Below, piece by piece: positions 1-7,580 of a stretch of DNA of 55,729 nt. Every line of letters begins with the position of its first letter. Position 1 is the stretch's first letter. The notes under the pieces are model-generated. The model was not told the DNA's origin, did not search any database, and worked only from the letters and a program-made list of their open reading frames with translations. Source of the DNA: Chryseobacterium gleum (GTDB taxonomy: Bacteria; Bacteroidota; Bacteroidia; Flavobacteriales_D; Crocinitomicaceae); NCBI GenBank assembly GCA_945897755.1, contig CAMDGH010000005.1, positions 1 through 55,729 of the forward strand, given 5' to 3'. The position numbers and the translations under genes were made by a program.

Positions 1-87
1 ACATTTGCATCCAGTTATGAAGCAATGACAATGGGCTGGAATGGAACGTTTGCACAATTAGAAACGTACCTTATTTCAATCCAGTAA
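1..87 (+). CDS. C-terminal end of an AHSA1/SRPBCC-type protein (partial)
   Basis: An open frame enters from the left edge and stops at the TAA at 85-87, giving 28 residues. The segment MGWNGTFAQLETYL resembles the last helix of AHSA1/START-like (SRPBCC fold) proteins, which commonly ends in GW..xL..L..YL. These proteins bind hydrophobic ligands or act as Hsp90-activator homologues. Only the last helix is visible, so the specific role cannot be stated. It reads toward the hairpin repeat at 101-164, which may end its transcript. Confidence 0.5.
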   Translation, partial: TFASSYEAMTMGWNGTFAQLETYLISIQ

Positions 88-100
88 ATCTTAAAAACAT

Positions 101-164
101 AATATTATTGGAATCAAATCCAATAATATTATGATATTTTCGGAATCAAATCCAATAATATCAT
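101..164. repeat. Hairpin pair built on a 20-bp direct repeat
   Basis: A 20-bp sequence (110-129) is repeated exactly at 142-161. The first copy lies in a perfect 12-bp inverted repeat, 101-112 with 119-130 around a 6-base loop. The second lies between 8-bp arms, 131-138 and 157-164. A partial inverted third unit (GGATTTG) follows near 174-180. There is no T-run, so this is not a standard rho-independent terminator. It may end the upstream mRNA or act as an operator for the downstream ATPase gene. Confidence 0.6.
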
Positions 165-181
165 AATTATTTTGGATTTGA

Positions 182-1354
<1,173 letters not shown>

Positions 1355-1405
1355 AAACCGAAACGACTTATTTTTTTTAAGAAATTCAATTTTTACTTAA
1401 AAAGT

Positions 1406-1450
1406 AGTAAATTTTCCACTATACTAGAAAAATAAGCAGTAAATTTTCCA
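1406..1450. repeat. Two copies of a 13-bp direct repeat
   Basis: AGTAAATTTTCCA occurs at 1406-1418 and again at 1438-1450, in the gene-free stretch 1355-1587 between the ATPase and the convergent HepT gene. I see no ORF, terminator or other structure in the rest of that stretch. Confidence 0.5.
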
Positions 1451-1638
1451 TTACAATGAAAATAATGCTACTTATTCAGAAATTAGATTTTAAAAGTTTA
1501 GTGCTAAAAACTGGTAATTTGTGAAATATAAGATTTTAGTAGGATATACTTTAAAAAGTAGGCTTTGGAAAATAAAAGAACTCGAATCTACCATTCTAAC
1601 ATTTTTGAGATTTCAATTTTTAATTTTGGAAGTTCTCT

Positions 1639-1923
1639 TCAAATAATTGTCCAAATAATTTCATCAGAAATATTATCGTAGCTATGAATAATTCGATTTC
1701 TTGTAACTATAATATTTCGTGCGTTTTCAATTTTAAAATTTGGATCAACTTTCAAAATTCTTGTAACAGCTTCTCCTATTATTTCTAAATTTCTTTCTGC
1801 AGCTTTTTTAGTTTTAAGATCGCTTTGATATATCTTAAAATCTCTTTTTTCACCAATAAATTCAAAAATTTCATCTATTGCTTGGTAAATATCGAGAAGC
1901 CAAGTTTGGATTTTAACGTCCAT
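1639..1923 (-). CDS. hepT: HepT-like HEPN toxin, apparently truncated by an in-frame TGA
   Basis: This is the HEPN-domain (DUF86) partner of the MntA nucleotidyltransferase. In studied pairs HepT is an RNase and MntA AMPylates it to neutralise it. The RX4HXY active site is present as RNRIIHSY near residues 75-82. The ATG at 1923 gives the typical start MDVKIQTWLLDI and overlaps the end of mntA by 11 bp, as expected for translational coupling. The frame stops at a TGA (1639-1641) after 94 residues. Beyond that TGA the same frame continues with RELPKLKIEISKMLEW and a TAG at 1588-1590; that is the usual HepT C-terminal helix (LPKLK...I). Either the gene lost its last 17 residues, or the TGA is read through or is a sequencing error. 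The catalytic motif is upstream of the stop and could still work. Confidence 0.8.
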   Translation of the reverse strand: MDVKIQTWLLDIYQAIDEIFEFIGEKRDFKIYQSDLKTKKAAERNLEIIGEAVTRILKVDPNFKIENARNIIVTRNRIIHSYDNISDEIIWTII

Positions 1924-2215
1924 AAAGTTTAATTTTTGTTTTGTCAAGTTCTTTCTTGAAAAATCGGTTTTTAATCGCTCTTTCTTCAATTAAATCGACT
2001 TGTCTTTTATACAAATTTTCTAATTTGTTTTTAAGGTTAAAGTACAAATCAGTATATTTAAAAGGATCACTTTCATCAAAATCAACAACTAAATCAATAT
2101 CAGAATTTTCATTAAAATCTTCTCTTGTAACAGAACCAAAAACAAACAGAGACTTAACCTTGTTTTTTTTACAAAGCGTTTCTAATTCCTTTCCTTTAAG
2201 TTCTTCAATTTTCAT
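1913..2215 (-). CDS. mntA: MntA-like minimal nucleotidyltransferase antitoxin
   Basis: This is a 100-residue protein of the MNT family (polymerase beta fold). The signature is clear: FGSVTRED followed by SDIDLVVDF, the GSx(n)DxD metal/nucleotide site near residues 26-42. In characterised HepT-MntA pairs this enzyme adds AMP groups to the tyrosine of the HepT RX4HXY motif, blocking the RNase. The first ATG is at 2215; upstream in-frame extension only reaches a TTG at 2221. It is the first gene of a minus-strand pair, and its stop lies inside the start of hepT, so the two are surely co-translated. The pair may be residual, given the damaged hepT. Confidence 0.87.
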   Translation of the reverse strand: MKIEELKGKELETLCKKNKVKSLFVFGSVTREDFNENSDIDLVVDFDESDPFKYTDLYFNLKNKLENLYKRQVDLIEERAIKNRFFKKELDKTKIKLYGR

Positions 2216-2221
2216 ATTCAA

Positions 2222-2577
2222 ATGTAATAATTAAATAGTAGAATTCGTATTTTATTTTTACCGCGCTCCTCTAGATATTAATCATACGGAGCAAGGGAGA
2301 AATATAAGATTTAATAACCGAAGTTAAAATTAGATGCGAAGCTAACTTTAAACTGGTCTTTCCACTGAAGAGAAAGCACGGAGTAAGAGAATAGAATTCG
2401 AAGTGTGATTTATAGCGAAGTTAATATCTTTAAAAGTTACCCACTCCTACTTTACCAACCCCCTCAAAAACAAAACCTCTTCTTCCAGATCATCATAAGA
2501 AAAAAACATTTAATCAAGAATATGATGAATTTATCCAAAAATTTGAATTTCATAAATCAATTGATTTAACACATTAG
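2222..2577. other. Gene-free stretch upstream of the MntA-HepT pair
   Basis: I find no coding region here on either strand. The stretch holds a loose inverted repeat around 2317-2350 (GTTAAAATTAG against CTAACTTTAAAC) and several scattered GCGAAG words. A short open stretch near 2508-2577 (EYDEFIQKFEFH, ending at TAG 2575-2577) might be the tail of a decayed transposase, but this is too short to support. The area looks like decayed mobile DNA. Confidence 0.4.
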
Positions 2578-2701
2578 TTTTGGCTAAAGCCCAATTGTTT
2601 AATCATTTAGACGCCCCCTGCTGAAGCAGGAGGCAATTGAATCATTATCATTGAAAAAATATTTAAATCATCTCATTTTCAATAGAATTGGGTTTTAACC
2701 C
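2578..2701. repeat. REP-like palindromic repeat element
   Basis: A composite of palindromes: TTTGGCTAAAGCCCAATTG at 2578-2597 on the left, CCTGCTGAAGCAGG at 2617-2630 in the centre (two 6-base arms), and GAATTGGGTTTTAACCC at 2685-2701 on the right. The outer units are roughly inverted relative to each other. Elements with GGCTAAAGCCC and CCTGCTGAAGCAGG cores are familiar to me as dispersed repeats in Bacteroidota genomes, often linked to REP-associated tyrosine transposases. No transposase is intact here. Confidence 0.55.
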
Positions 2702-2719
2702 ATTTCATATATTGAATGA

Positions 2720-2909
2720 AATATCATTTCAGATTGGTTAAGAAATAAAAACACAATCGAATTTATAGGTATATGGGAAACAATTTATAATCCACACCGA
2801 TGCTATTAAAGAAAATGTAATACCAAAAGAAATTTCTTAAAAACAAGCATCATTTGTATATGCGAGTGAAGCCGATATGTTAGATAAAAGTGCTTCTTTA
2901 ATTCTTTGA
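2720..2909 (+). pseudogene. KilA-N domain protein remnant
   Basis: Two adjacent fragments in different frames match parts of one family, phage-related KilA-N domain proteins. Fragment one (from about 2720, frame of 2732) reads DWLRNKNTIEFIGIWETIYN, matching the part of the KilA-N domain around the NTIEFLGLWE motif. Fragment two (from 2790) reads IHTDAIKENVIPKEIS, then a TAA at 2838-2840, then KQASFVYASEADMLD, matching the later part of the same proteins. About 80 codons that normally separate the two are missing, the frame shifts at the junction, and an in-frame stop interrupts the second part. The gene is dead. Recognition is from memory of the family, not from a search. Confidence 0.65.
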
Positions 2910-2978
2910 AAGCTAGTAATACTTCGAATTATTAGCTCGGTATCCTTACTGTTTCTTCAATAAGGTAAATCGATTCGT

Positions 2979-3001
2979 ATTTTAGTAAGCGAAACTAAAA
3001 T
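2979..3001. repeat. Perfect inverted repeat
   Basis: Arms ATTTTAGT (2979-2986) and ACTAAAAT (2994-3001) surround a 7-base loop. There is no following T-run. It lies about 110 bp upstream of purT and could be an operator or simply part of the decayed mobile region. Confidence 0.35.
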
Positions 3002-3109
3002 TTAGAACTATTTGTAATTAACAATTTGTTTATTATTTTTTTAACACTACCTGAGCAGTAATGGTTTTTTCTTATTTAAAATAAATTTTATTTCTCAATC
3101 TCTCTTTTA

Positions 3110-3117
3110 TATCTTTG
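3110..3117 (+). promoter_or_regulatory. -7 promoter element for purT
   Basis: TATCTTTG fits the Bacteroidota primary-sigma -7 consensus TAnnTTTG. It ends 4 nt before the purT ATG, implying a leaderless or nearly leaderless mRNA. No clear -33 TTG is seen at the usual spacing. Confidence 0.5.
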
Positions 3118-3121
3118 TGGC

Positions 3122-4282
3122 ATGAGAAAAAAAATTTTACTTTTAGGCTCGGGTGAATTAGGAAAAGAATTTACCATCGCTGCGCAACGTTTAGGTCAGT
3201 ATGTAATTGCTGTTGATAGTTACGAAAATGCTCCAGCCATGCAAGTTGCTCATGATTTTGAAGTAATTGATATGCTCGACGCTTCTCAATTAGATGCTAT
3301 TGTAGCAAAACATGCTCCAGATATTATTGTGCCTGAGATTGAGGCAATACGAACTGAATGTTTTTATGCGTATGAAAACAAGGGGATACAAGTTGTTCCT
3401 AGTGCAAAAGCGGCAAATTTCACTATGAATAGAAAGGCGATTCGTGATTTAGCTGCAATCGAAATTGGAATCCCAACAGCTAATTACAGGTATGCAACTT
3501 CTTTTGAAGAACTAGTTGATGCTGTATATTTTACTGGAATGCCATGCGTAGTTAAGCCTTTGATGTCAAGTTCTGGTAAAGGACAATCCATTATCAATTC
3601 TGAGTTAGATTTTATTAATGCATGGGAATTAGCGATGGATGGATCGAGAGGTGACCTCAAAGAAGTTATTGTTGAATCTTTTATTGAGTTCGATTATGAA
3701 ATAACTTTATTGACTGTAACTCAAAAAAATGGTCCAACGTTATTTTGTCCTCCTATCGGCCATCGTCAGGAAAGAGGAGATTATCAAGAAAGTTGGCAAC
3801 CTATGCCTATGCTTGATGATCACTTGAAATCAGCTCAAATTATGGCTGAAAAAGTAACATCAGCCCTAGGTGGCGCAGGAATATGGGGAGTTGAATTTTT
3901 TATTACTAAAGACGGTCCTTGTTTTTCTGAATTATCTCCAAGACCTCACGACACAGGTATGGTAACATTGGCGGGTACTCAATCTTTCAATGAGTTTGAG
4001 TTACATGCGCGCGCTATTTTAAATATTCCAATCCCATTTATTGATTTACAACGAAATGGAGCAAGTGCTGTTGTTTTAGCTAATTCGGCATCAACAAAAA
4101 TGCCATCTTACAGTGGTATAAATCGCGCGGCACTTTTTTCAAATAGTGATTTTCGTATTTTTGGAAAAACAACTTCTAAGCCATTCAGAAGAATGGGTGT
4201 AGCGTTAACTTACGGCAATCAAGAAGTTTCGGAATTAGTTGATAAAGCTAAAACCATGGCTTCATTGATAGAGGTGAATTAA
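3122..4282 (+). CDS. purT: Formate-dependent GAR transformylase PurT
   Basis: PurT (386 residues; E. coli PurT is 392) makes formyl-GAR from glycinamide ribonucleotide, formate and ATP, the folate-independent version of the third step of purine synthesis in the cytosol. The N-terminal segment [12 protein letters not shown] is the typical nucleotide-binding fold start, PEIEAIRTE (near residues 80-88) is a PurT substrate-binding motif, and the ATP-grasp domain carries [12 protein letters not shown] near 150 and [13 protein letters not shown] near 268. The ATG at 3122 directly follows a -7 promoter element, and a terminator follows at 4302, so this looks like a single-gene transcript. It marks the return to ordinary chromosomal genes after the left-hand island. 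Confidence 0.95.
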   Translation: MRKKILLLGSGELGKEFTIAAQRLGQYVIAVDSYENAPAMQVAHDFEVIDMLDASQLDAIVAKHAPDIIVPEIEAIRTECFYAYENKGIQVVPSAKAANFTMNRKAIRDLAAIEIGIPTANYRYATSFEELVDAVYFTGMPCVVKPLMSSSGKGQSIINSELDFINAWELAMDGSRGDLKEVIVESFIEFDYEITLLTVTQKNGPTLFCPPIGHRQERGDYQESWQPMPMLDDHLKSAQIMAEKVTSALGGAGIWGVEFFITKDGPCFSELSPRPHDTGMVTLAGTQSFNEFELHARAILNIPIPFIDLQRNGASAVVLANSASTKMPSYSGINRAALFSNSDFRIFGKTTSKPFRRMGVALTYGNQEVSELVDKAKTMASLIEVN

Positions 4283-4301
4283 TCCAAAAAAATCTTTTTT
4301 T

Positions 4302-4327
4302 AAGGTAGGGTTATCCCTACCTTTTTT
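4302..4327 (+). terminator. Rho-independent terminator after purT
   Basis: Arms AAGGTAGGG (4302-4310) and CCCTACCTT (4315-4323) with a TTAT loop are followed by a T-rich tract. It lies between the purT stop and the flavoprotein ATG at 4339. Confidence 0.85.
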
Positions 4328-4338
4328 ATTTCATTTAA

Positions 4339-5496
4339 ATGCAAATTGTAATAATTGGTTCTGGTCCTTCTTCATTAATGGCGGCAACTCGCCTTATTTT
4401 AAAGGGACATAAAATCACGGTTTTTGACCAATCTAGATCCTTAGGAAGAAAATTTTTAGTAGCAGGTAAAGGAGGATTTAATCTATCTCATGCTGGTTCC
4501 TTAGATTATCTGGTTGCCCATTATGCATCACCTCACATGAAGCAAATCGTTTCTTTGTTTGATAATAATAGGTTGGTGAATTGGTTAAACGAATTGGGTG
4601 TGCCGACGTATGTTGGTTCTTCCGGAAAAATTTTCCCTGAAAAAACAATTAAGCCCTATATGGTTTTATCTAAATGGCTTACTTGGCTTTCAAATAAAGG
4701 CGTTGTTTTTTTGTGTAATTCTAAAATGGTTGATTTTTCTTTAAATCAAGTTATAATTCAAAACACCTTAAGCTCTGAAACAATTACGATTGATTATGAC
4801 CGATTGATTTTGGGTTTAGGCGGTGCTTCATGGCCAAAAACGGGCTCTGATGGAACTTGGAAAGTATTGTTTGAAAAAAAAAATATTCATGTCAATCCTT
4901 TTTCCGCTTTTAATGTTGGTGTAAATTTAGATATGAGTCATTTTGGTTTCGAAATGTATCAAGGAACTATTTTAAAAAACGTGATTGTTTCTTGTGGTGA
5001 TTGCTCAAAAAAAGGCGATGTGATGTTAACTCGTTTTGGAATGATTGGAACTCCAATCTATTATTGCAATGCAAATATCTCGAAAAAAGAGACTTTTTTC
5101 ATTGATTTAAAGCCTGATAATACCATAGAACAACTTAATTGTATTTTTAGCACAGCTAAATCTTCATCGATTGCTTTAAAAAAATTAAAAATTCCTGATG
5201 CAATAAAATCATATTGTAAATCAATTTTATCAAAAGAAGATTATATAAGTCCAATTAAAATGGCTGGTTTTTTAAAAAAGTTGCCTATTAAGGCGATGTC
5301 TCTCAGAAATATTAATGAAGCAATTTCAACAGTTGGTGGAGTTTCTTGGGATGAATTAAACTCAAATTTATCGCTTCGTAAATTCCCTAATTTATTCTGT
5401 GTTGGGGAAATGTTGGATTGGGAAGCTCCTACTGGAGGATTTCTGTTGCAAGGTGCTTTTTCAACGGGATATTATGTTGGGGAGAAATTATTTTGA
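4339..5496 (+). CDS. HI0933-like FAD-dependent oxidoreductase (PP_4765/TIGR03862 type)
   Basis: This 385-residue flavoprotein has the Rossmann FAD motif IGSGPSSLMAA at residues 5-15. It also has the family motif GRKFLVAGKGGFNLSH near 37-52, which in the TIGR03862 branch replaces the GGGRCNLTN of BaiN/HI0933 proteins. The C-terminal GEMLDWEAPTGGFLLQGAF is the second FAD-contacting motif of the family. The substrate is unknown for this branch. The start is the ATG 12 nt after the purT terminator stem-loop region. The 3' end overlaps the convergent SPOR-domain gene by 9 bp. Confidence 0.85.
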   Translation: MQIVIIGSGPSSLMAATRLILKGHKITVFDQSRSLGRKFLVAGKGGFNLSHAGSLDYLVAHYASPHMKQIVSLFDNNRLVNWLNELGVPTYVGSSGKIFPEKTIKPYMVLSKWLTWLSNKGVVFLCNSKMVDFSLNQVIIQNTLSSETITIDYDRLILGLGGASWPKTGSDGTWKVLFEKKNIHVNPFSAFNVGVNLDMSHFGFEMYQGTILKNVIVSCGDCSKKGDVMLTRFGMIGTPIYYCNANISKKETFFIDLKPDNTIEQLNCIFSTAKSSSIALKKLKIPDAIKSYCKSILSKEDYISPIKMAGFLKKLPIKAMSLRNINEAISTVGGVSWDELNSNLSLRKFPNLFCVGEMLDWEAPTGGFLLQGAFSTGYYVGEKLF

Positions 5497-5913
5497 TTTA
5501 TTTTTTCCTTTCATTTTTTGTATTTCTTTTTTCGGAATATTTATTTTTGTTTTTATAACGAAAGCCTCTGGAAAGTTTTTTCTGATTTTTTTCCTTACTT
5601 CTTCGGCTTCATTTTTATTCATAAAATCACCGGCTCTTAAAATATAATTAGGGGAATCATAGGTAATAAGGGTTTCTAGTTCTCTATATTTTTTAATGAA
5701 TTTCATTCTTTGGGAATTTACCAATTTTTTATCTGAGTTATAATATACTTGTAAACGATACCCTTCATTTGAGATTCTACTGTATGTGCTTCTTGTTTTT
5801 ATAAAATCTTCAATTTCTTTATTTCTAATAATTACAGCTCCAGAGTCAGTTTCATCTTGACTAAACGCAGTGACTAAACTCAATAAAAATAGTGGAATTA
5901 ATATTTTTTTCAT
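5488..5913 (-). CDS. Secreted SPOR-domain protein
   Basis: A 141-residue protein with an N-terminal signal peptide (KKILIPLFLLSLVTAFSQ, cleavage after about residue 19). Its region of about residues 50-120 resembles a SPOR domain: GYRLQVYYN, then a helix, YILRAGDFMNKNEAEEV and a final strand AFVIKT. SPOR domains bind denuded glycan strands of peptidoglycan, usually at division sites. Its basic tail ends KGKNKSK. It overlaps the convergent flavoprotein gene by 9 bp. A promoter pair at 6005-6037 would drive it with a leader of roughly 90 nt. Confidence 0.8.
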   Translation of the reverse strand: MKKILIPLFLLSLVTAFSQDETDSGAVIIRNKEIEDFIKTRSTYSRISNEGYRLQVYYNSDKKLVNSQRMKFIKKYRELETLITYDSPNYILRAGDFMNKNEAEEVRKKIRKNFPEAFVIKTKINIPKKEIQKMKGKNKSK

Positions 5914-6004
5914 AAATATGTATTTTAGGTAGACTAAGAATAAATAAAAATCAAGGGGAAAATAAAACTTTTCTTGTTGGAGCTTGTTTTAATTTTATGT
6001 GTTG

Positions 6005-6037
6005 CAAATATATTTCTTTTTTTATCGATTTTCTCAA
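6005..6037 (-). promoter_or_regulatory. Promoter (-33/-7) for the SPOR gene
   Basis: Read on the minus strand, TTTTTG (TTG at 6035-6037) and TATATTTG (6005-6012) match the Bacteroidota -33 and -7 elements with a 22-nt spacer. Confidence 0.5.
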
Positions 6038-6131
6038 AAATTTTATAAAAATAATATTTGATAATATTACTGCTTTTCTTTATTTAGAATAATTTTAAAT
6101 TAAATTAATATGAAGGAAATTTGTCATGGAA

Positions 6132-6164
6132 TTGTCATAAATAAGGCTCTTTATTCTATTTTTG
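6132..6164 (+). promoter_or_regulatory. Promoter (-33/-7) for the act-cox operon
   Basis: TTG at 6132-6134 and TATTTTTG at 6157-6164 match the -33/-7 pattern with a 22-nt spacer. The ATG of actA is 44 nt further on. Two TTGTCAT words (starting 6121 and 6132) overlap the -33 region and could be a regulator site. Confidence 0.55.
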
Positions 6165-6208
6165 CCAATGTCTAATGATGTTTTTTTCAAACGACAAATA
6201 CTTTTTTT

Positions 6209-7549
6209 ATGAAAATATCTACAAATCAGATGTTTAGATCTTTTAACAAATGGTGTATTTCAACATTAGCATTGTTGCTTTTGGTGAATCCTTTTCACTC
6301 TTTTTCACAAGGTGAAGCTCTTTTTAAAGCAAAATGTGCAACGTGTCATCAGCCACACAAAAATGGAACTGGTCCAAAACTATTCGAAGCTCGAAAAAAA
6401 TGGTCAGATGGTGGAGCAAAAGATGGCTCAATATACACTTGGGTATCTAACTGGCAAGCCGCTGCTGCGTCTGATCCATATGCACAAATGGTTTCTACTT
6501 GGTCTCCTACAGCAATGCAGGCTTTTCCTGAATTAAAAAAGGAAGACATAGATGCTATTCTTGATTATGTAGATGCGCAAGCTGATCCTGCTACTGCTGC
6601 TGCTTCCGCTACTGGAACAGACAGTGCTATGGGAGTTGAAGCTGAAGAAGAATCATTTAATTGGATTTGGATTTTATTAGGCGTTATTTTTGCTGTAATT
6701 ATTGGAGCAATTAGTGGGGTTAGGCGTCAGATGAAATCCGTAGTTGAAGGTTACCAAGAAAAAGACGATTTGTCTTATTCAGAAGAATTCAGAAAATGGG
6801 CTTGGAAAAATAAAAAACCTGTAGGGATTTCTATTTTGGTAATTGCAATAAGCTTAATCGTTTCATTATTTTTAAGTTTAGGTAATATTGGTGTAGTGGA
6901 AGATTATCAACCTTCACAACCAATTGAATTTCCTCACGACATACACACAGGTGTTAACGGAATTGATTGTAAGTACTGTCATAATTCTGTTACTAAATCA
7001 AAATCAGCTGGCTTACCTACGGTAAATGTTTGTATGAATTGTCATAAACAAATAAATGGTAAAGATGCTGCGCAACAAGCTCAAATTTCAAAAATATACG
7101 ATGCTGCAGGCTGGTCTACAGCAGGTAGCGGTGCCTATACAGGCAAAACGAAGCCTATAAAATGGAATAAGGTTCATGTGTTACCTGACCATGTATATTT
7201 TAATCACTCACAACACGTTGTTATTGGTGGTGTTGATTGTAAACAATGTCATGGCGATATGACAAAACAAAAAGAGACTGCACGTGTTGTTCCAGTTCAA
7301 GAGTTAAATAAAATTGAAGGAAATATTGTCTTGAGAAAACCGACATTAACAATGGGTTGGTGTATTGAGTGTCATGGTGAAAAAGCCATACACGAAGGTC
7401 CTTTGGATGGAAAAAAAGATGGTTACTACGATGAAATTCATAAACGCCTTCTGAACAATGATAAATCATTATACAGCAAGTATTTAGAAGATGGTAAAGT
7501 GAGTGTCAAAGAACTTGGTGGATGGGAATGTGCAAAATGTCACTATTAA
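6209..7549 (+). CDS. actA: Alternative complex III subunit ActA, with extra N-terminal cytochrome c domain
   Basis: ActA is the multiheme electron-exit subunit of alternative complex III (quinol:cytochrome c oxidoreductase). The 446 residues contain a signal peptide (about 1-33), a cytochrome c domain (34-125) with CATCH at 43 and a candidate Met ligand near 103, and two membrane helices (about 151-171 and 204-226). A periplasmic part then carries five CxxCH motifs, at residues 254 (CKYCH), 275 (CMNCH), 344 (CKQCH), 385 (CIECH) and 441 (CAKCH). That makes six heme c sites, where the ActA I know from other bacteria is described as pentaheme. It is the first gene of the eight-gene operon, 31 bp before actB. 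Confidence 0.9.
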   Translation: MKISTNQMFRSFNKWCISTLALLLLVNPFHSFSQGEALFKAKCATCHQPHKNGTGPKLFEARKKWSDGGAKDGSIYTWVSNWQAAAASDPYAQMVSTWSPTAMQAFPELKKEDIDAILDYVDAQADPATAAASATGTDSAMGVEAEEESFNWIWILLGVIFAVIIGAISGVRRQMKSVVEGYQEKDDLSYSEEFRKWAWKNKKPVGISILVIAISLIVSLFLSLGNIGVVEDYQPSQPIEFPHDIHTGVNGIDCKYCHNSVTKSKSAGLPTVNVCMNCHKQINGKDAAQQAQISKIYDAAGWSTAGSGAYTGKTKPIKWNKVHVLPDHVYFNHSQHVVIGGVDCKQCHGDMTKQKETARVVPVQELNKIEGNIVLRKPTLTMGWCIECHGEKAIHEGPLDGKKDGYYDEIHKRLLNNDKSLYSKYLEDGKVSVKELGGWECAKCHY

Positions 7550-7580
7550 TTAAGAATTTAAACGATTAGGCTAACAGCAT

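Noticed and set aside
1941-2234. Open frame of 97 residues on the plus strand
   Set aside because: It is antisense to mntA-hepT, whose family motifs are clear; the plus-strand product is low-complexity Ser/Leu/Lys.
2508-2577. Short frame EYDEFIQKFEFH as a possible transposase tail
   Set aside because: It is under 25 residues with no diagnostic motif; I cannot support it beyond saying the region looks decayed.
5399-5647. Open frame of 82 residues after the flavoprotein
   Set aside because: It overlaps the flavoprotein end and is antisense to the SPOR gene; its product is a Phe-rich string without motif.
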